The position numbers and the translations under genes are program-made. A stretch of 35,094 bases of DNA. It comes from JBCBZH01 sp039815415. GTDB taxonomy: Bacteria > Bacteroidota > Rhodothermia > Rhodothermales > Rubricoccaceae. Positions 7,236-15,487 of this stretch are shown here, piece after piece (the first letter of the stretch is position 1; every line of letters begins with the position of its first letter). The stretch is from contig JBCBZH010000010.1 in NCBI GenBank assembly GCA_039815415.1, forward strand, positions 1 through 35,094. The letters are read 5' to 3'. The notes beneath the pieces are model-generated. The model saw only the letters and a program-made list of their open reading frames with translations, ran no database searches and had not been told where the DNA came from.

Positions 7236-8769
7236 GTCCTCTTCTTCCTATTCCCCTGTTGTCCTTGCGGGCGCAGGTCCTGCTGGCCTGACAGCAGCCT
7301 ACGTGCTCGCAAAAGCGGGCATCCGCCCCCTCGTGGCCGAGAAGTCCGACCAGGTCGGTGGCATCTCGCGCACGGAGACGTACAACGGCTACCGCTTCGA
7401 CATTGGCGGGCACCGCTTCTTCACGAAGGTGGGCGAGGTCGAAGCCCTGTGGCACGAAATCCTCGGCGATGACTTCGTGGAGACGCCCCGGATGTCGAGG
7501 ATCTACTACAAGGGCAAATTCTACCCCTACCCCCTCGAGATCTGGCCGACGCTCAAGAATCTCGGCCTGATCGAAAGCGCCCGCATCGGATTCAGCTATC
7601 TCTGGGCACAGCTCCGCCAGGCGCCACCAGCGCAGAACCTGGAAGAGTGGGTCACCGAGCGGTTTGGCAAGCGGCTCTATGAGACGTTCTTCAAGACCTA
7701 CACGGAGAAGGTCTGGGGCATCCCCTGCACCGAGATCCGCGCGGACTGGGCCGCCCAGCGCATCAAGCAGCTCTCGCTCAAGCGCGCCATCCTGGCCGCG
7801 CTCACGGGCAAGAGCAGCGACACGTCGCTCATCAGCTCGTTCCAGTATCCGCGCCTTGGGCCGGGCATGATGTGGGAGCGTGCGACCGAGCACATCGAAG
7901 ACATGGGCGGCTCCGTGGAGATGGAAACCACGGTGACTCGCATCGAGCACCAGCCCGCGACCGCGCAGGGCGACGGCGCCCCCACCCAGCGCCGCCGCGT
8001 GACGTCGGTCACGCTCGAATCCGCAAACGGCGAGCAGGTGGTTCACCCTGAGCACCTCGTCAGCTCGATGCCGATCACGCACCTGATCCGCCAGCTCGAC
8101 CCGCCCGCGCCAGACCATGTGGTGGAGGCCGCGAAGAGCCTCAGCTACCGCGACTTCCTGATCGTGACCCTCGTGGTGGACGCACCCGACCTGTTCCCGG
8201 ACAACTGGATCTACATCCACAGCCCGGAGGTGGAGGTTGGCCGCATCCAGAACTTCAAGAACTGGAGCCCCGAGATGGTCCCGGACGCGTCCAAGACCTG
8301 CCTCGGGCTGGAGTACTTCTGCACCCGTGGCGACGGCACCTGGACCATGCCCGACGAGGACCTCATCGCCCTCGCCAAGCGCGAGCTGGCGGAAATTGGC
8401 CTCTCCGGCGACGCCGTCGTGGAAGACGGCATTGTGATTCGCCAGCCGATGGCCTACCCCGTCTACGACGAGCACTACAAGACGCACGTTGCCACCATCC
8501 AGGAGTACCTCGGCACGTTCGAGAACCTGCAGACCGTGGGCCGAGCGGGAATGCACCGCTACAACAACCAGGATCACTCCATGCTGACGGCCCTGCTGGC
8601 CGCTCGCAACATCCTGGGCGACCTCGACGGAGATGCACCACACGACCTCTGGAACGTGAACGTGGAGCGCTCCTACCACGAGGACTTCGTGGTGGACGAG
8701 GAGGCCAAGCAACGCGTCCAGGAGGCCCGCCGTCGCCCGCTGCCCAAGCATCATACCGAGCCTGCCTGA
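7228..8769 (+). CDS. FAD-dependent oxidoreductase, HemY / UDP-galactopyranose-mutase-like
   Basis: Flavoprotein of the amine-oxidase/NAD(P)-binding superfamily (513 aa). The dinucleotide-binding motif is near the N-terminus (VVLAGAGPAGLTAAYVLAKAG, then EKSDQVGGISRT), followed by GYRFDIGGHRFFTK. The C-terminal FAD-contacting segment is TVGRAGMHRYNNQDHSMLTA. This subfamily is common in polysaccharide clusters, where members resemble UDP-galactopyranose mutase or HemY; the reaction here is not certain. The frame is open from 7150, but I place the start at GTG 7228: this overlaps the previous stop (GTGACTGA) and puts the GxGxxG motif about 13 residues from the N-terminus, as usual. It probably acts on a nucleotide sugar or lipid-linked sugar. 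Confidence 0.82.
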   Translation: MTESSSSYSPVVLAGAGPAGLTAAYVLAKAGIRPLVAEKSDQVGGISRTETYNGYRFDIGGHRFFTKVGEVEALWHEILGDDFVETPRMSRIYYKGKFYPYPLEIWPTLKNLGLIESARIGFSYLWAQLRQAPPAQNLEEWVTERFGKRLYETFFKTYTEKVWGIPCTEIRADWAAQRIKQLSLKRAILAALTGKSSDTSLISSFQYPRLGPGMMWERATEHIEDMGGSVEMETTVTRIEHQPATAQGDGAPTQRRRVTSVTLESANGEQVVHPEHLVSSMPITHLIRQLDPPAPDHVVEAAKSLSYRDFLIVTLVVDAPDLFPDNWIYIHSPEVEVGRIQNFKNWSPEMVPDASKTCLGLEYFCTRGDGTWTMPDEDLIALAKRELAEIGLSGDAVVEDGIVIRQPMAYPVYDEHYKTHVATIQEYLGTFENLQTVGRAGMHRYNNQDHSMLTALLAARNILGDLDGDAPHDLWNVNVERSYHEDFVVDEEAKQRVQEARRRPLPKHHTEPA

Positions 8770-8785
8770 GGCCCTGTCTCTCCCT

Positions 8786-9829
8786 ATGTCTGCTCCTCTC
8801 CGTGTGGGCCTCGTCGGCTGTGGCCGCATCGCCCAACTTGTCCACCTGAACGCGCTCCGCGCCGCCGACGGCATCCAGGTCGTCGCGCTGGCGGACCCGG
8901 ACACGGAGCGCCTCCACGACGCCACCCAGAAAGCCCCCAGCGCGGTGCCCTACGCCAGCGCGGAGGACCTGCTCGCAAAGTCCGATGCCGAGGCCGTCGT
9001 GCTCTGCACGCCTCCGGCGCTCCATGCGGCAGGCGCCATCGCCGCCTTTGAGGCCGGGAAGCACGTCTATCTCGAGAAGCCCATCAGCCTCGAGCTGGCG
9101 GAGGCCGACGCCATCCTCGCCGCACAGCAAGCCGCCGGGACAGTCGGGCAGATGGGATTCAACTACCGCTTCCACCCGCTCCACCGTGAAGCGCGCGAGC
9201 GCATCCAGCGCGGCAACGTGGGCGAGCTGGTGAGCCTACGGACCGTTTTTTCATCGCCAGCTCGTTCACTGCCAGGCTGGAAATCCGCCCGCGCGAGCGG
9301 CGGCGGCGTGATGCTGGATCTCGCTTCCCATCATCTGGACCTGATTCCGTTCCTGACCGGACGCGACATCATCGAGGTCATCGCTTCTACCGCTTCGCAC
9401 CAGAGCGAAGGCGACACCGCGGCTCTGACGGTTCGGCTGGAAGGCGATCTGCTCGTGCAATCTCTATTCTCGATGACCTCAGTCTCGGAGGACCGGTTCG
9501 AGATCTACGGCACAACGGGGAAGCTGGCCTACGACCGCCAGACCTCGGTCGAGATCGACGCTCGCGGCTCTAGCATCGCTTACGGTCGGAAGGGCCAGAT
9601 CCAGCGCGAACTGGGGACAGCCATTAAGAGCTTTCGCCGCGCGCCACGCGTGCCCGGCTCGCCCTCGTTCCGAGCCGCCTTCGAAGCTTTTGGACGCGCC
9701 GCGCGAGGCGGCCCCATGGAGGGCGCCACCCTCGAAGACGGGCGCCGAAGCCTCGAGTGGGTGCTCGCCGCGGAGCGCGCTTCCGAAACCGGAGACCTCA
9801 TTTCTCGGCCCGAGCTGGCGACGGCCTAG
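8786..9829 (+). CDS. Gfo/Idh/MocA-family oxidoreductase
   Basis: NAD(P)-dependent sugar dehydrogenase (347 aa), probably acting on an NDP-sugar or inositol-like substrate in glycan building-block synthesis. The N-terminal Rossmann fold has VGLVGCGRIAQLVHLNAL, with the acidic strand end ALADPD favouring NAD. The family-defining EKP motif is at residues 97-99 (YLEKPISLELAEADAI). The C-terminal alpha/beta half carries FNYRFHPLHREARERI and the substrate-side GGGVMLDLASHHLDL with a His pair. Complete length. It sits 16 nt after the FAD enzyme and 4 nt before the GT4 gene. Three exact copies of the iterated 10-mer lie in this gene (9091, 9255, 9811). Confidence 0.9.
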   Translation: MSAPLRVGLVGCGRIAQLVHLNALRAADGIQVVALADPDTERLHDATQKAPSAVPYASAEDLLAKSDAEAVVLCTPPALHAAGAIAAFEAGKHVYLEKPISLELAEADAILAAQQAAGTVGQMGFNYRFHPLHREARERIQRGNVGELVSLRTVFSSPARSLPGWKSARASGGGVMLDLASHHLDLIPFLTGRDIIEVIASTASHQSEGDTAALTVRLEGDLLVQSLFSMTSVSEDRFEIYGTTGKLAYDRQTSVEIDARGSSIAYGRKGQIQRELGTAIKSFRRAPRVPGSPSFRAAFEAFGRAARGGPMEGATLEDGRRSLEWVLAAERASETGDLISRPELATA

Positions 9830-9833
9830 AGCC

Positions 9834-11060
9834 ATGCGCATCCTCATCGTCAACGACTACGGCACCCGCACCGGCGGGGCGGAGACGATGTGCCTGATGG
9901 AGCGCGACGAACTGCGGCGGCGCGGCCACGAGGCCCGCTTCTTCGCCAGCTCGGCGCAGCCGCTCGGCGCCCCCGTCGCTGCCGATGCCACCGGACTGGG
10001 CACCACCTCGCGCTGGCGAACGCTGTTGCAATCCGCCAACCCATGGGCAGCCCGACGCCTCCGCGAAGAGATGGAGCGCTTCCAGCCAGACATCGTGCAT
10101 GTGCGGATGTTTCTGACCCAGCTCTCGCCGCTCATTCTGCCGGCCCTGCGCGATGTGCCGAGCCTCCTCCATGTGGCTGACTACCGGCCCATCTGCCCCA
10201 TCAGCATCAAGCAGAAGCCGGATGGAGCAGCGTGTCATGACCGTCCCGGAGCCGTGTGCCACCGGGACGGCTGCATCCCCCTCCGCGATGCGATTCCGCT
10301 CCGTGCCCAGATGGCGCTCTGGTCGCGCTGGCGGGATGTCTTCGATGCCGTCGTCGCCAACAGCCACTGGGTCGCGGACCGACTGCGGGCCGAGGGCCTC
10401 GAGGTCACGCAAACGATTCAGAATGGCGTGCCTACCCGACCGCAGCGCCCTCCCCTCGCCAGCCCGCCCACCGTTGCGTTCGCGGGACGGCTGGTGTCCA
10501 ACAAGGGCGTCGGCGTGCTGCTGGAAGCCTTCGCACAGGTCGCCCGCGTGCTCCCCGATGCCCGGCTGGTAATCGCGGGCGACGGCCCCGAGCGCGAGGC
10601 CCTCGCCCAGCGCAGCCGCCAGCGCGAGCTGGCGGGCCATGTGGAGTGGCTCGGGCACCTCTCGCGCGACGACGCCGAAACGGCATTCGCCCCAGCGTGG
10701 GTACAGGCGGTGCCGTCCACCTGGGAAGAGCCATTCGGGCTGGTGGCTGCCGAAGGCCTGATGCGCGGCACCGCAGTGGTCGCCAGCGCGCTCGGTGGGC
10801 TCACCGAGATCGTCACCGATGGCGAGACCGGCGCGCTCGTTCCACCCGGCGATCCCGACGCTCTGGCGACGGCATGTCTCGACATCCTGACCGACCGAGA
10901 TCGCGCTGAGGCGATGGGCCGCGCCGGTCGCGCCCGTGCCCTCGATCGGTTCACCGAAACCCGGCTCGTGGACGAGTTCGAGGCTCTGTATCACCAACTC
11001 GTCCATGGCAGTGCTGCGAAGCACCACCCCACCCTCTCCTCCCCCGAACCTGTCGCCTAG
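9834..11060 (+). CDS. Glycosyltransferase family 4
   Basis: Retaining GT-B glycosyltransferase (408 aa). The start is ATG 9834 (MRILIVNDYGTRTGGAETM); the frame extends upstream to 9690, but only as overlap with the previous gene. The N-terminal Rossmann domain has the glycine-rich GGAE loop. The C-terminal donor-binding domain has FAGRLVSNKGVGVLLEAF (Lys224), ARLVIAGDGPER, and the E-x7-E signature E299...E307 (EEPFGLVAAEG) that contacts the nucleotide sugar. A Cys cluster at 121-147 (C121, C134, C142, C147) in the acceptor domain might bind a metal or form a structural knot, as in some GT4 enzymes. Peripheral inner-membrane location is likely. The donor sugar is unknown. Confidence 0.9.
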   Translation: MRILIVNDYGTRTGGAETMCLMERDELRRRGHEARFFASSAQPLGAPVAADATGLGTTSRWRTLLQSANPWAARRLREEMERFQPDIVHVRMFLTQLSPLILPALRDVPSLLHVADYRPICPISIKQKPDGAACHDRPGAVCHRDGCIPLRDAIPLRAQMALWSRWRDVFDAVVANSHWVADRLRAEGLEVTQTIQNGVPTRPQRPPLASPPTVAFAGRLVSNKGVGVLLEAFAQVARVLPDARLVIAGDGPEREALAQRSRQRELAGHVEWLGHLSRDDAETAFAPAWVQAVPSTWEEPFGLVAAEGLMRGTAVVASALGGLTEIVTDGETGALVPPGDPDALATACLDILTDRDRAEAMGRAGRARALDRFTETRLVDEFEALYHQLVHGSAAKHHPTLSSPEPVA

Positions 11061-11062
11061 AC

Positions 11063-12040
11063 ATGGACTCCGCTATTCCATCTCTCTCCGTCGTCGTCGT
11101 CGCAACGAGCGACTACGCCCTGGTTCGCCGAACCGTGGAGCATCTCCGCGCGCAGACAATCCAGGACCAGATCGAGGTGCTTCTCGTCTGCGAGTCCGAA
11201 GCCACGCTCGGCGCGCCCTCGGACGTGCTTGACGGATTCCACAACACACAGCTCATCGAGCACGGCCCCATCGAAAACGTGGACCGTGCCCAGGCCCCCG
11301 GCATCCGGGCCGCCACAGCGGATGTGGTCGCGCTGGTGGAGGACCACGCCTATCCGGCCCCGACCTGGGCCGAGGACCTGCTGGCGGCCTACGCCAGCGG
11401 ACCGTGGAGCGTCGTCGGCTCCTCCATCGCCAATGCCAACCCACGTTCGGCGCTGAGTTGGGCCAACCTGCTGATTGGCTACGGAACCATGGGCTGGGTG
11501 GACCCCATCCGGCAGGGCGAGATCGACGCGCTGCCGAACCACAACGTATCGTACCGCCGCGAGGTGATCCAGGCCTACGACGACGGGCTGGAAGACAAGC
11601 TGGTCCGCGAGAGCGGCTTCCACAGCGAGCTGGTGGAGGCCGGACACCGGTTCTATCTCTCGCCAGCGCGGGTGTACCACGTCAACCCCTCGCGAGCCGC
11701 GTCCGTGTGGGCCCTTCGCTTTGCGGCAGGGCGGCTGTATGGCGCCCAGCGCGCTGAGGGGTGGTCGCCCGTCAAACGGCTGGCCTACACCGCAGGCTCT
11801 CCGCTGATTCCGCTCGTGCGACTTCGCCGGTTCAAGCAGGACATGTTCGATGGCGGTCCACATGGATCGCTCTGGCCGCGCGTCGGCCCGGCAACGCTGT
11901 TCGGCTTCCTGGCCGATGCCGCCGGGCAGGCGGCGGGCTATGCCGCTGGCGAAGGCGACTCCCCAGAGAAGCTGGCCGCGTTCGAGTTCTACCGGATGCG
12001 CCACGTGACCGACCAGGACAAAGCCGACATGCTCGCCTGA
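11063..12040 (+). CDS. GT2-like glycosyltransferase paralog A (EDH instead of DXD)
   Basis: GT-A-fold protein of 325 aa: SLSVVVVATSDYALVRRTVE at the start, PGIRAATADVVALVEDHAYP where DXD normally lies, then a GPW...NANPRSALSWANLL block and a late HSELVEAGHRFYLSP segment. It is clearly paralogous to the product of 14480-15487 (shared: VE[DE]HAYP, GPW, NANP, SW.N, E.D, N.SY[KR]R, GHRFYL.P, LAY.AGSPLIPL). Both lack DXD and have Glu-Asp/Glu-His instead, so metal use may differ or the acidic pair may act in its place. The C-terminus (AAGQAAGYAAGEGD) is weakly hydrophobic. Probably a glycosyltransferase or acyl-sugar transferase on the same acceptor; activity uncertain. Its stop is 10 nt from the next start, and those 10 nt are one exact copy of the iterated motif. 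Confidence 0.75.
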   Translation: MDSAIPSLSVVVVATSDYALVRRTVEHLRAQTIQDQIEVLLVCESEATLGAPSDVLDGFHNTQLIEHGPIENVDRAQAPGIRAATADVVALVEDHAYPAPTWAEDLLAAYASGPWSVVGSSIANANPRSALSWANLLIGYGTMGWVDPIRQGEIDALPNHNVSYRREVIQAYDDGLEDKLVRESGFHSELVEAGHRFYLSPARVYHVNPSRAASVWALRFAAGRLYGAQRAEGWSPVKRLAYTAGSPLIPLVRLRRFKQDMFDGGPHGSLWPRVGPATLFGFLADAAGQAAGYAAGEGDSPEKLAAFEFYRMRHVTDQDKADMLA

Positions 12041-12050
12041 CGCCAGCTCG
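12041..12050 (+). repeat. Iterated 10-mer forming the whole spacer between two genes
   Basis: The intergenic spacer between the TGA ending at 12040 and the ATG at 12051 is exactly CGCCAGCTCG. It contains no Shine-Dalgarno sequence, so downstream translation probably depends on coupling. Confidence 0.8.
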
Positions 12051-12938
12051 ATGCCGCGTCTCTCTATCCTCATCCCGACCTATCACAGACCCCAGCTTCT
12101 GCCTCGGGCGATCGCCAGCGCGCTGGCGCAGACGGAGACGGACATTGAGGTGATTGTGGTCGAGGATGGATCGCCCGAGCCGGCCGTGCTGCCTGACGAC
12201 CCAAGAGTGCGTCGGGTGCGGCTTGAGAAAAATGTCGGCGTATCCGGCGCGCGAAACACAGGTGCAGAGTCCGCCACCAGCCGCTACATCACGTACCTCG
12301 ACGACGACGACGAGTTGCTGCCTCACTTCACGCAAACGGCTCTCGACGCTCTCGCCGAAACCACCCTACCGAAACCTGTAGCGGCGCTTTCGGGAATGGA
12401 CGTGGTCCAGGGAAACGGCAAGTTGGTGGAGACGCGCATCCCGCCCACCCTGCCGCGCGGGAGTCACTTTCAGCTCGAGCCCATTGATCCCGAGTACTCG
12501 TACTTCTCCAAGCAGACGCTCGTCGTAGAACGTGACCTCCTGCTCCGCATCGGGGGCTACGATCGGGGGATGGCGTCTCGCGTGCTGACAGACCTCATGC
12601 TCCGCCTCAGCCCTGTATGTTCCATCCTGGGCATCCCAACCGTCGGATATCGCCACTACGTGCATGGCGGTGACCGCATCTCCGATGACCCAGGCCGTCG
12701 GAAGCGCATGGTCGAGTATCTCATCGCGAAGCATGACGCTGCGCTTCGGGAGCATCCGGAAGGCTTCTCCACGTTTCTGATCCAGCACGCCATCACGCTC
12801 TGGAGCCTGGGCGAGCGAGGCGATGCCGTTCAGAGTGCCCTGCGTGCGGCGCGCGTGTCTCCTGTCCACACCAGCGCGCTGCTGGCCTCCACGATGCTTC
12901 GCGGTGTCCGGCACAGCATCTCGGTCTCGAGGCCATGA
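12051..12938 (+). CDS. Glycosyltransferase family 2
   Basis: Inverting GT-A glycosyltransferase (295 aa), cytoplasmic or peripheral. The nucleotide-binding strand is LSILIPTYHRPQLLPRAI, followed by VIVVEDGSPEP. NVGVSGARNTGAESATS leads into the metal-binding acidic cluster YLDDDDELL (DXD). The C-terminal part has the usual aromatic and charged acceptor region (GGYDRGMASRVLTDLMLRL). It lacks the extra membrane helices of the first GT2 gene. Its last codon overlaps the start of the next gene (ATGA, 4 nt). It should add one residue of the repeat unit; donor and linkage are unknown. Confidence 0.88.
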   Translation: MPRLSILIPTYHRPQLLPRAIASALAQTETDIEVIVVEDGSPEPAVLPDDPRVRRVRLEKNVGVSGARNTGAESATSRYITYLDDDDELLPHFTQTALDALAETTLPKPVAALSGMDVVQGNGKLVETRIPPTLPRGSHFQLEPIDPEYSYFSKQTLVVERDLLLRIGGYDRGMASRVLTDLMLRLSPVCSILGIPTVGYRHYVHGGDRISDDPGRRKRMVEYLIAKHDAALREHPEGFSTFLIQHAITLWSLGERGDAVQSALRAARVSPVHTSALLASTMLRGVRHSISVSRP

Positions 12939-14467
12939 CTCCTGAGCCCCACGGATTGATCTCGCCCATGTCTTCCCGCCTTCCCCTCGTCGTCGTCGCC
13001 CTCGATGCAGCCGACCCGGACCTGCTCGCCCAGTGGGCCGCGAAGGGCCACCTGCCCACGCTCGCTCGCATCATGGACACAGGCTGGTGGGGGCGGCTTG
13101 CCGGACCCGACCTCAGCATAGAGCACGGCGCCTGGGTGTCGCTTCTGAGTGGACGGTCGCGCCGGGAGCACGGCTACCACTACTTCCGCCAGCTCGCCCC
13201 AGGCAGCTACGACCTCGAGCTGGTGCGCGGACAGGACGTGGATGCTCGCCCTTTCTGGGCAGATCTGTCTCCAGGCCACCGCGTCGCCATCCTCGACGTG
13301 CCAGACATGACTCCGATTCCCGGCGTCGAGGGCATTCAGCTCGCAGACTGGGCTGTCCATAATCCCGAGAGCCCACCGACGGCACTCCCGGCCACCATCC
13401 TGGACGAGGCGCAGCGCATCTTCGGCCCACAGGACCCCATTGAGGAACACCTCCGCAGCACCGAGACCGAGGACCGTGCCCTGTTCAATCGCCTCCTCGC
13501 CCGGATTCCGCGGAAGGGGGACTTGGTCCGCCAGCTCGTTCAGGACGGCGACTTCGACCTGATCGTCGCCGGGTTTGGAGAGGTCCACACTGGAGGGCAT
13601 CAGTTCTGGCGCTACCGCCCTGGCGGCGAGGCCGAGGGCGGGCCGCTCACACATGCCATCCGCGACCTCTACGCCGCGACCGACCTCGAGCTGGCGAAGC
13701 TGCTCGACGCCATTGGCGAGGCCAATGTGGTGGTGCTGTCATCGGTGGGGCTGCGCGACCAGTACCCGATGACGGGCATCAGCGAGGCCTTCTTTCACCA
13801 GCTCGGCTACCAGGCGGCCCCAGAGCCCTCGGGCGGCTGGCCGCGCCCCATCGACGTCGCGCGGCGGTTGCTGCCCGAGCGCATCCGCATCGCGCTGAGC
13901 CAGCGGCTCTCCCGCGACCAGCGCGAGGCTCTGCTGGCTGACCAGTTCCGCACCGGCACCGACTGGTCGCGCACGACGGCCTTCTCGATTCCCTCGGCCT
14001 ACGCCACCTTCGTGCGGGTGAACCTTAAAGGCCGCGAGCCTCAAGGCATCGTCGAGTCCTCCAACCTCGATGCACTCCTGGATCAAATCGAGGCCGATTT
14101 CCGCCAGCTCGTGGACCCCGAAACGGGCGAGCCGGTGGTCGAGCGCATCGAGCGTCCCCGAGAGGTCTTCGGCGCCGACGCCTCCGACATGTTGCCCGAC
14201 CTGTTCGTTCACTGGCGGCCGATCCCGCGCTTCCTCCAGCGGGTGCGGCACCCACGCGCTGAGCTGGTGCAAGACGAGCCCGAGTTCTTCCGCGACAGCG
14301 ACCACACCCGGCATGGCTTCATTGCAGCCTCCGGCCCGGCCTTCTCTGCCCGGGGCTGCGCGGCAGATGTCGACGTGTTGCGTGTCGCCCCGTTGCTCCG
14401 AGCCGCGCTTGAACACCCAGAAACGCCCTCTGGCACGGTTTCGCCCACCGCTTCCGAAGCGACCTGA
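12935..14467 (+). CDS. Alkaline-phosphatase-superfamily protein (phosphodiesterase/sulfatase-like), active site apparently degenerate
   Basis: 510-aa member of the type I phosphodiesterase / nucleotide pyrophosphatase branch. The N-terminal metal-site strand VVVALDAADPDLLAQW and GHLPTLARIMDTG are typical, as is SLLSGRSRREHGYHYF. By eye against the family pattern, three expected features are altered. The nucleophile Thr four residues before the conserved Trp is Glu (IEHGAW). The late SDHG metal pair is SSVG (VVVLSSVGLRDQYP). The middle site reads GFGEVHTGGHQFW, which keeps its His residues. It may be an inactive scaffold or work with different chemistry. There is no signal peptide, so it is cytoplasmic. 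The ATG at 12935 overlaps the previous stop; an alternative ATG at 12968 gives a more family-like N-terminus. Related proteins occur in glycosyltransferase clusters. Confidence 0.75.
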   Translation: MTPEPHGLISPMSSRLPLVVVALDAADPDLLAQWAAKGHLPTLARIMDTGWWGRLAGPDLSIEHGAWVSLLSGRSRREHGYHYFRQLAPGSYDLELVRGQDVDARPFWADLSPGHRVAILDVPDMTPIPGVEGIQLADWAVHNPESPPTALPATILDEAQRIFGPQDPIEEHLRSTETEDRALFNRLLARIPRKGDLVRQLVQDGDFDLIVAGFGEVHTGGHQFWRYRPGGEAEGGPLTHAIRDLYAATDLELAKLLDAIGEANVVVLSSVGLRDQYPMTGISEAFFHQLGYQAAPEPSGGWPRPIDVARRLLPERIRIALSQRLSRDQREALLADQFRTGTDWSRTTAFSIPSAYATFVRVNLKGREPQGIVESSNLDALLDQIEADFRQLVDPETGEPVVERIERPREVFGADASDMLPDLFVHWRPIPRFLQRVRHPRAELVQDEPEFFRDSDHTRHGFIAASGPAFSARGCAADVDVLRVAPLLRAALEHPETPSGTVSPTASEAT

Positions 14468-14479
14468 TTCTCCCTACAC

Positions 14480-15487
14480 ATGCTTGACTTCTCTGTGGTC
14501 CTCGTGACCCCAACCGACTTCGACCAGATCCGCGAGACGGTCCATCACCTGCTCGCGCAGACGGCTCTGGACCGGATGGAGCTGATCGTCGTTGCTCCGT
14601 CGCGAGAGGCACTCGGGGGCGAGTTGGCGGAGCTGGACTTATTTCCGAGCCATCAGATTGTAGAGGTCGGCCCGGTCCAGTACCGCGGGCAGGCAGCGGC
14701 GGCAGGTGTTCGGATGGCCCGTGCCCTGGTCGTCGGGCTGGTGGAAGAACATGCCTACCCCGAGCCAGGTTATGTGGAGGCCCTGATTCGTGCCCATGAG
14801 GGGCCTTGGGCTGGTGTATCGCCCGTGATCCGTAACGCCAACCCTGCCTCCACGATGAGTTGGGTCAACTTCTACCGTGCCTACCTCGGGCTGGCGGAGC
14901 CCCACTGTGCGGGAGAAGTCGACAACGTGGCGTGGCACAACAGCGCCTACAAGCGCGACCTGCTCATGGCCTTCGGCGACAAGTTGGGGACCCTGCTAGA
15001 CTTCGAGGGCGACCTGCTCCATGCGCTCAAGCAACAAGGACATCGGTTCTACCTCGAGCCCGAGGCGCAGACCCGGCACGCGAATGTGGAGCACTTCCGA
15101 GCACTTGTGCACCTGTCCTTCCTCAAAGGCCGCCTGGGCGCCGCCTCCCGCGTCCAAGCCGAGAATTGGTCGCTTGGGCGCAGGCTCGCGTACGTCGCGG
15201 GCTCGCCTCTGATTCCGCTGATGTATGTGCCTGGCTTCGCCAGAGGTCTCTCGCGGACTCGCCAGCCCGCTGGCCGCCTCGCCCAGACGGTTCCGTTTCT
15301 CGGCCTCAGCCTGCTCGTTAACGCTGTCGGAGAAGTGGTGGGGCTGCTTCGCGGCGCCAGCGACGAAAAGCACAAGATGGAGGCATATGAGCTAAACCGA
15401 AGCCTCTTCCTCTCGCGCCGCTCGCTGTCCGACCGGGCACGTCGGATCGAGGCCCTTAAGACCACACCGCTCCCCACCGCCGTATGA
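14480..15487 (+). CDS. GT2-like glycosyltransferase paralog B (EEH instead of DXD)
   Basis: 335-aa paralog of the 11063-12040 product, with the same order of motifs: FSVVLVTPTDFDQIRETV, AAGVRMARALVVGLVEEHAYP, GPWAGVSPVIRNANPASTMSW, NSAYKRDLL, GHRFYLEPEAQTRHAN, LAYVAGSPLIPL. The duplication is old enough that the proteins have diverged widely outside these motifs. It also lacks DXD. It contains no exact copy of the 10-mer, only variants (for example CGGGCTGGCG near 14888). The stop overlaps the SDR start by ATGA. Probably transfers a sugar or other group to the same kind of acceptor as paralog A; two paralogs may make successive linkages. Confidence 0.75.
   Translation: MLDFSVVLVTPTDFDQIRETVHHLLAQTALDRMELIVVAPSREALGGELAELDLFPSHQIVEVGPVQYRGQAAAAGVRMARALVVGLVEEHAYPEPGYVEALIRAHEGPWAGVSPVIRNANPASTMSWVNFYRAYLGLAEPHCAGEVDNVAWHNSAYKRDLLMAFGDKLGTLLDFEGDLLHALKQQGHRFYLEPEAQTRHANVEHFRALVHLSFLKGRLGAASRVQAENWSLGRRLAYVAGSPLIPLMYVPGFARGLSRTRQPAGRLAQTVPFLGLSLLVNAVGEVVGLLRGASDEKHKMEAYELNRSLFLSRRSLSDRARRIEALKTTPLPTAV

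Noticed and set aside
7177..8925. 582-codon open frame on the minus strand opposite the FAD oxidoreductase
   Set aside because: Antisense shadow created by high-GC codon bias; no domain motifs, while the plus-strand frame has clear FAD signatures.
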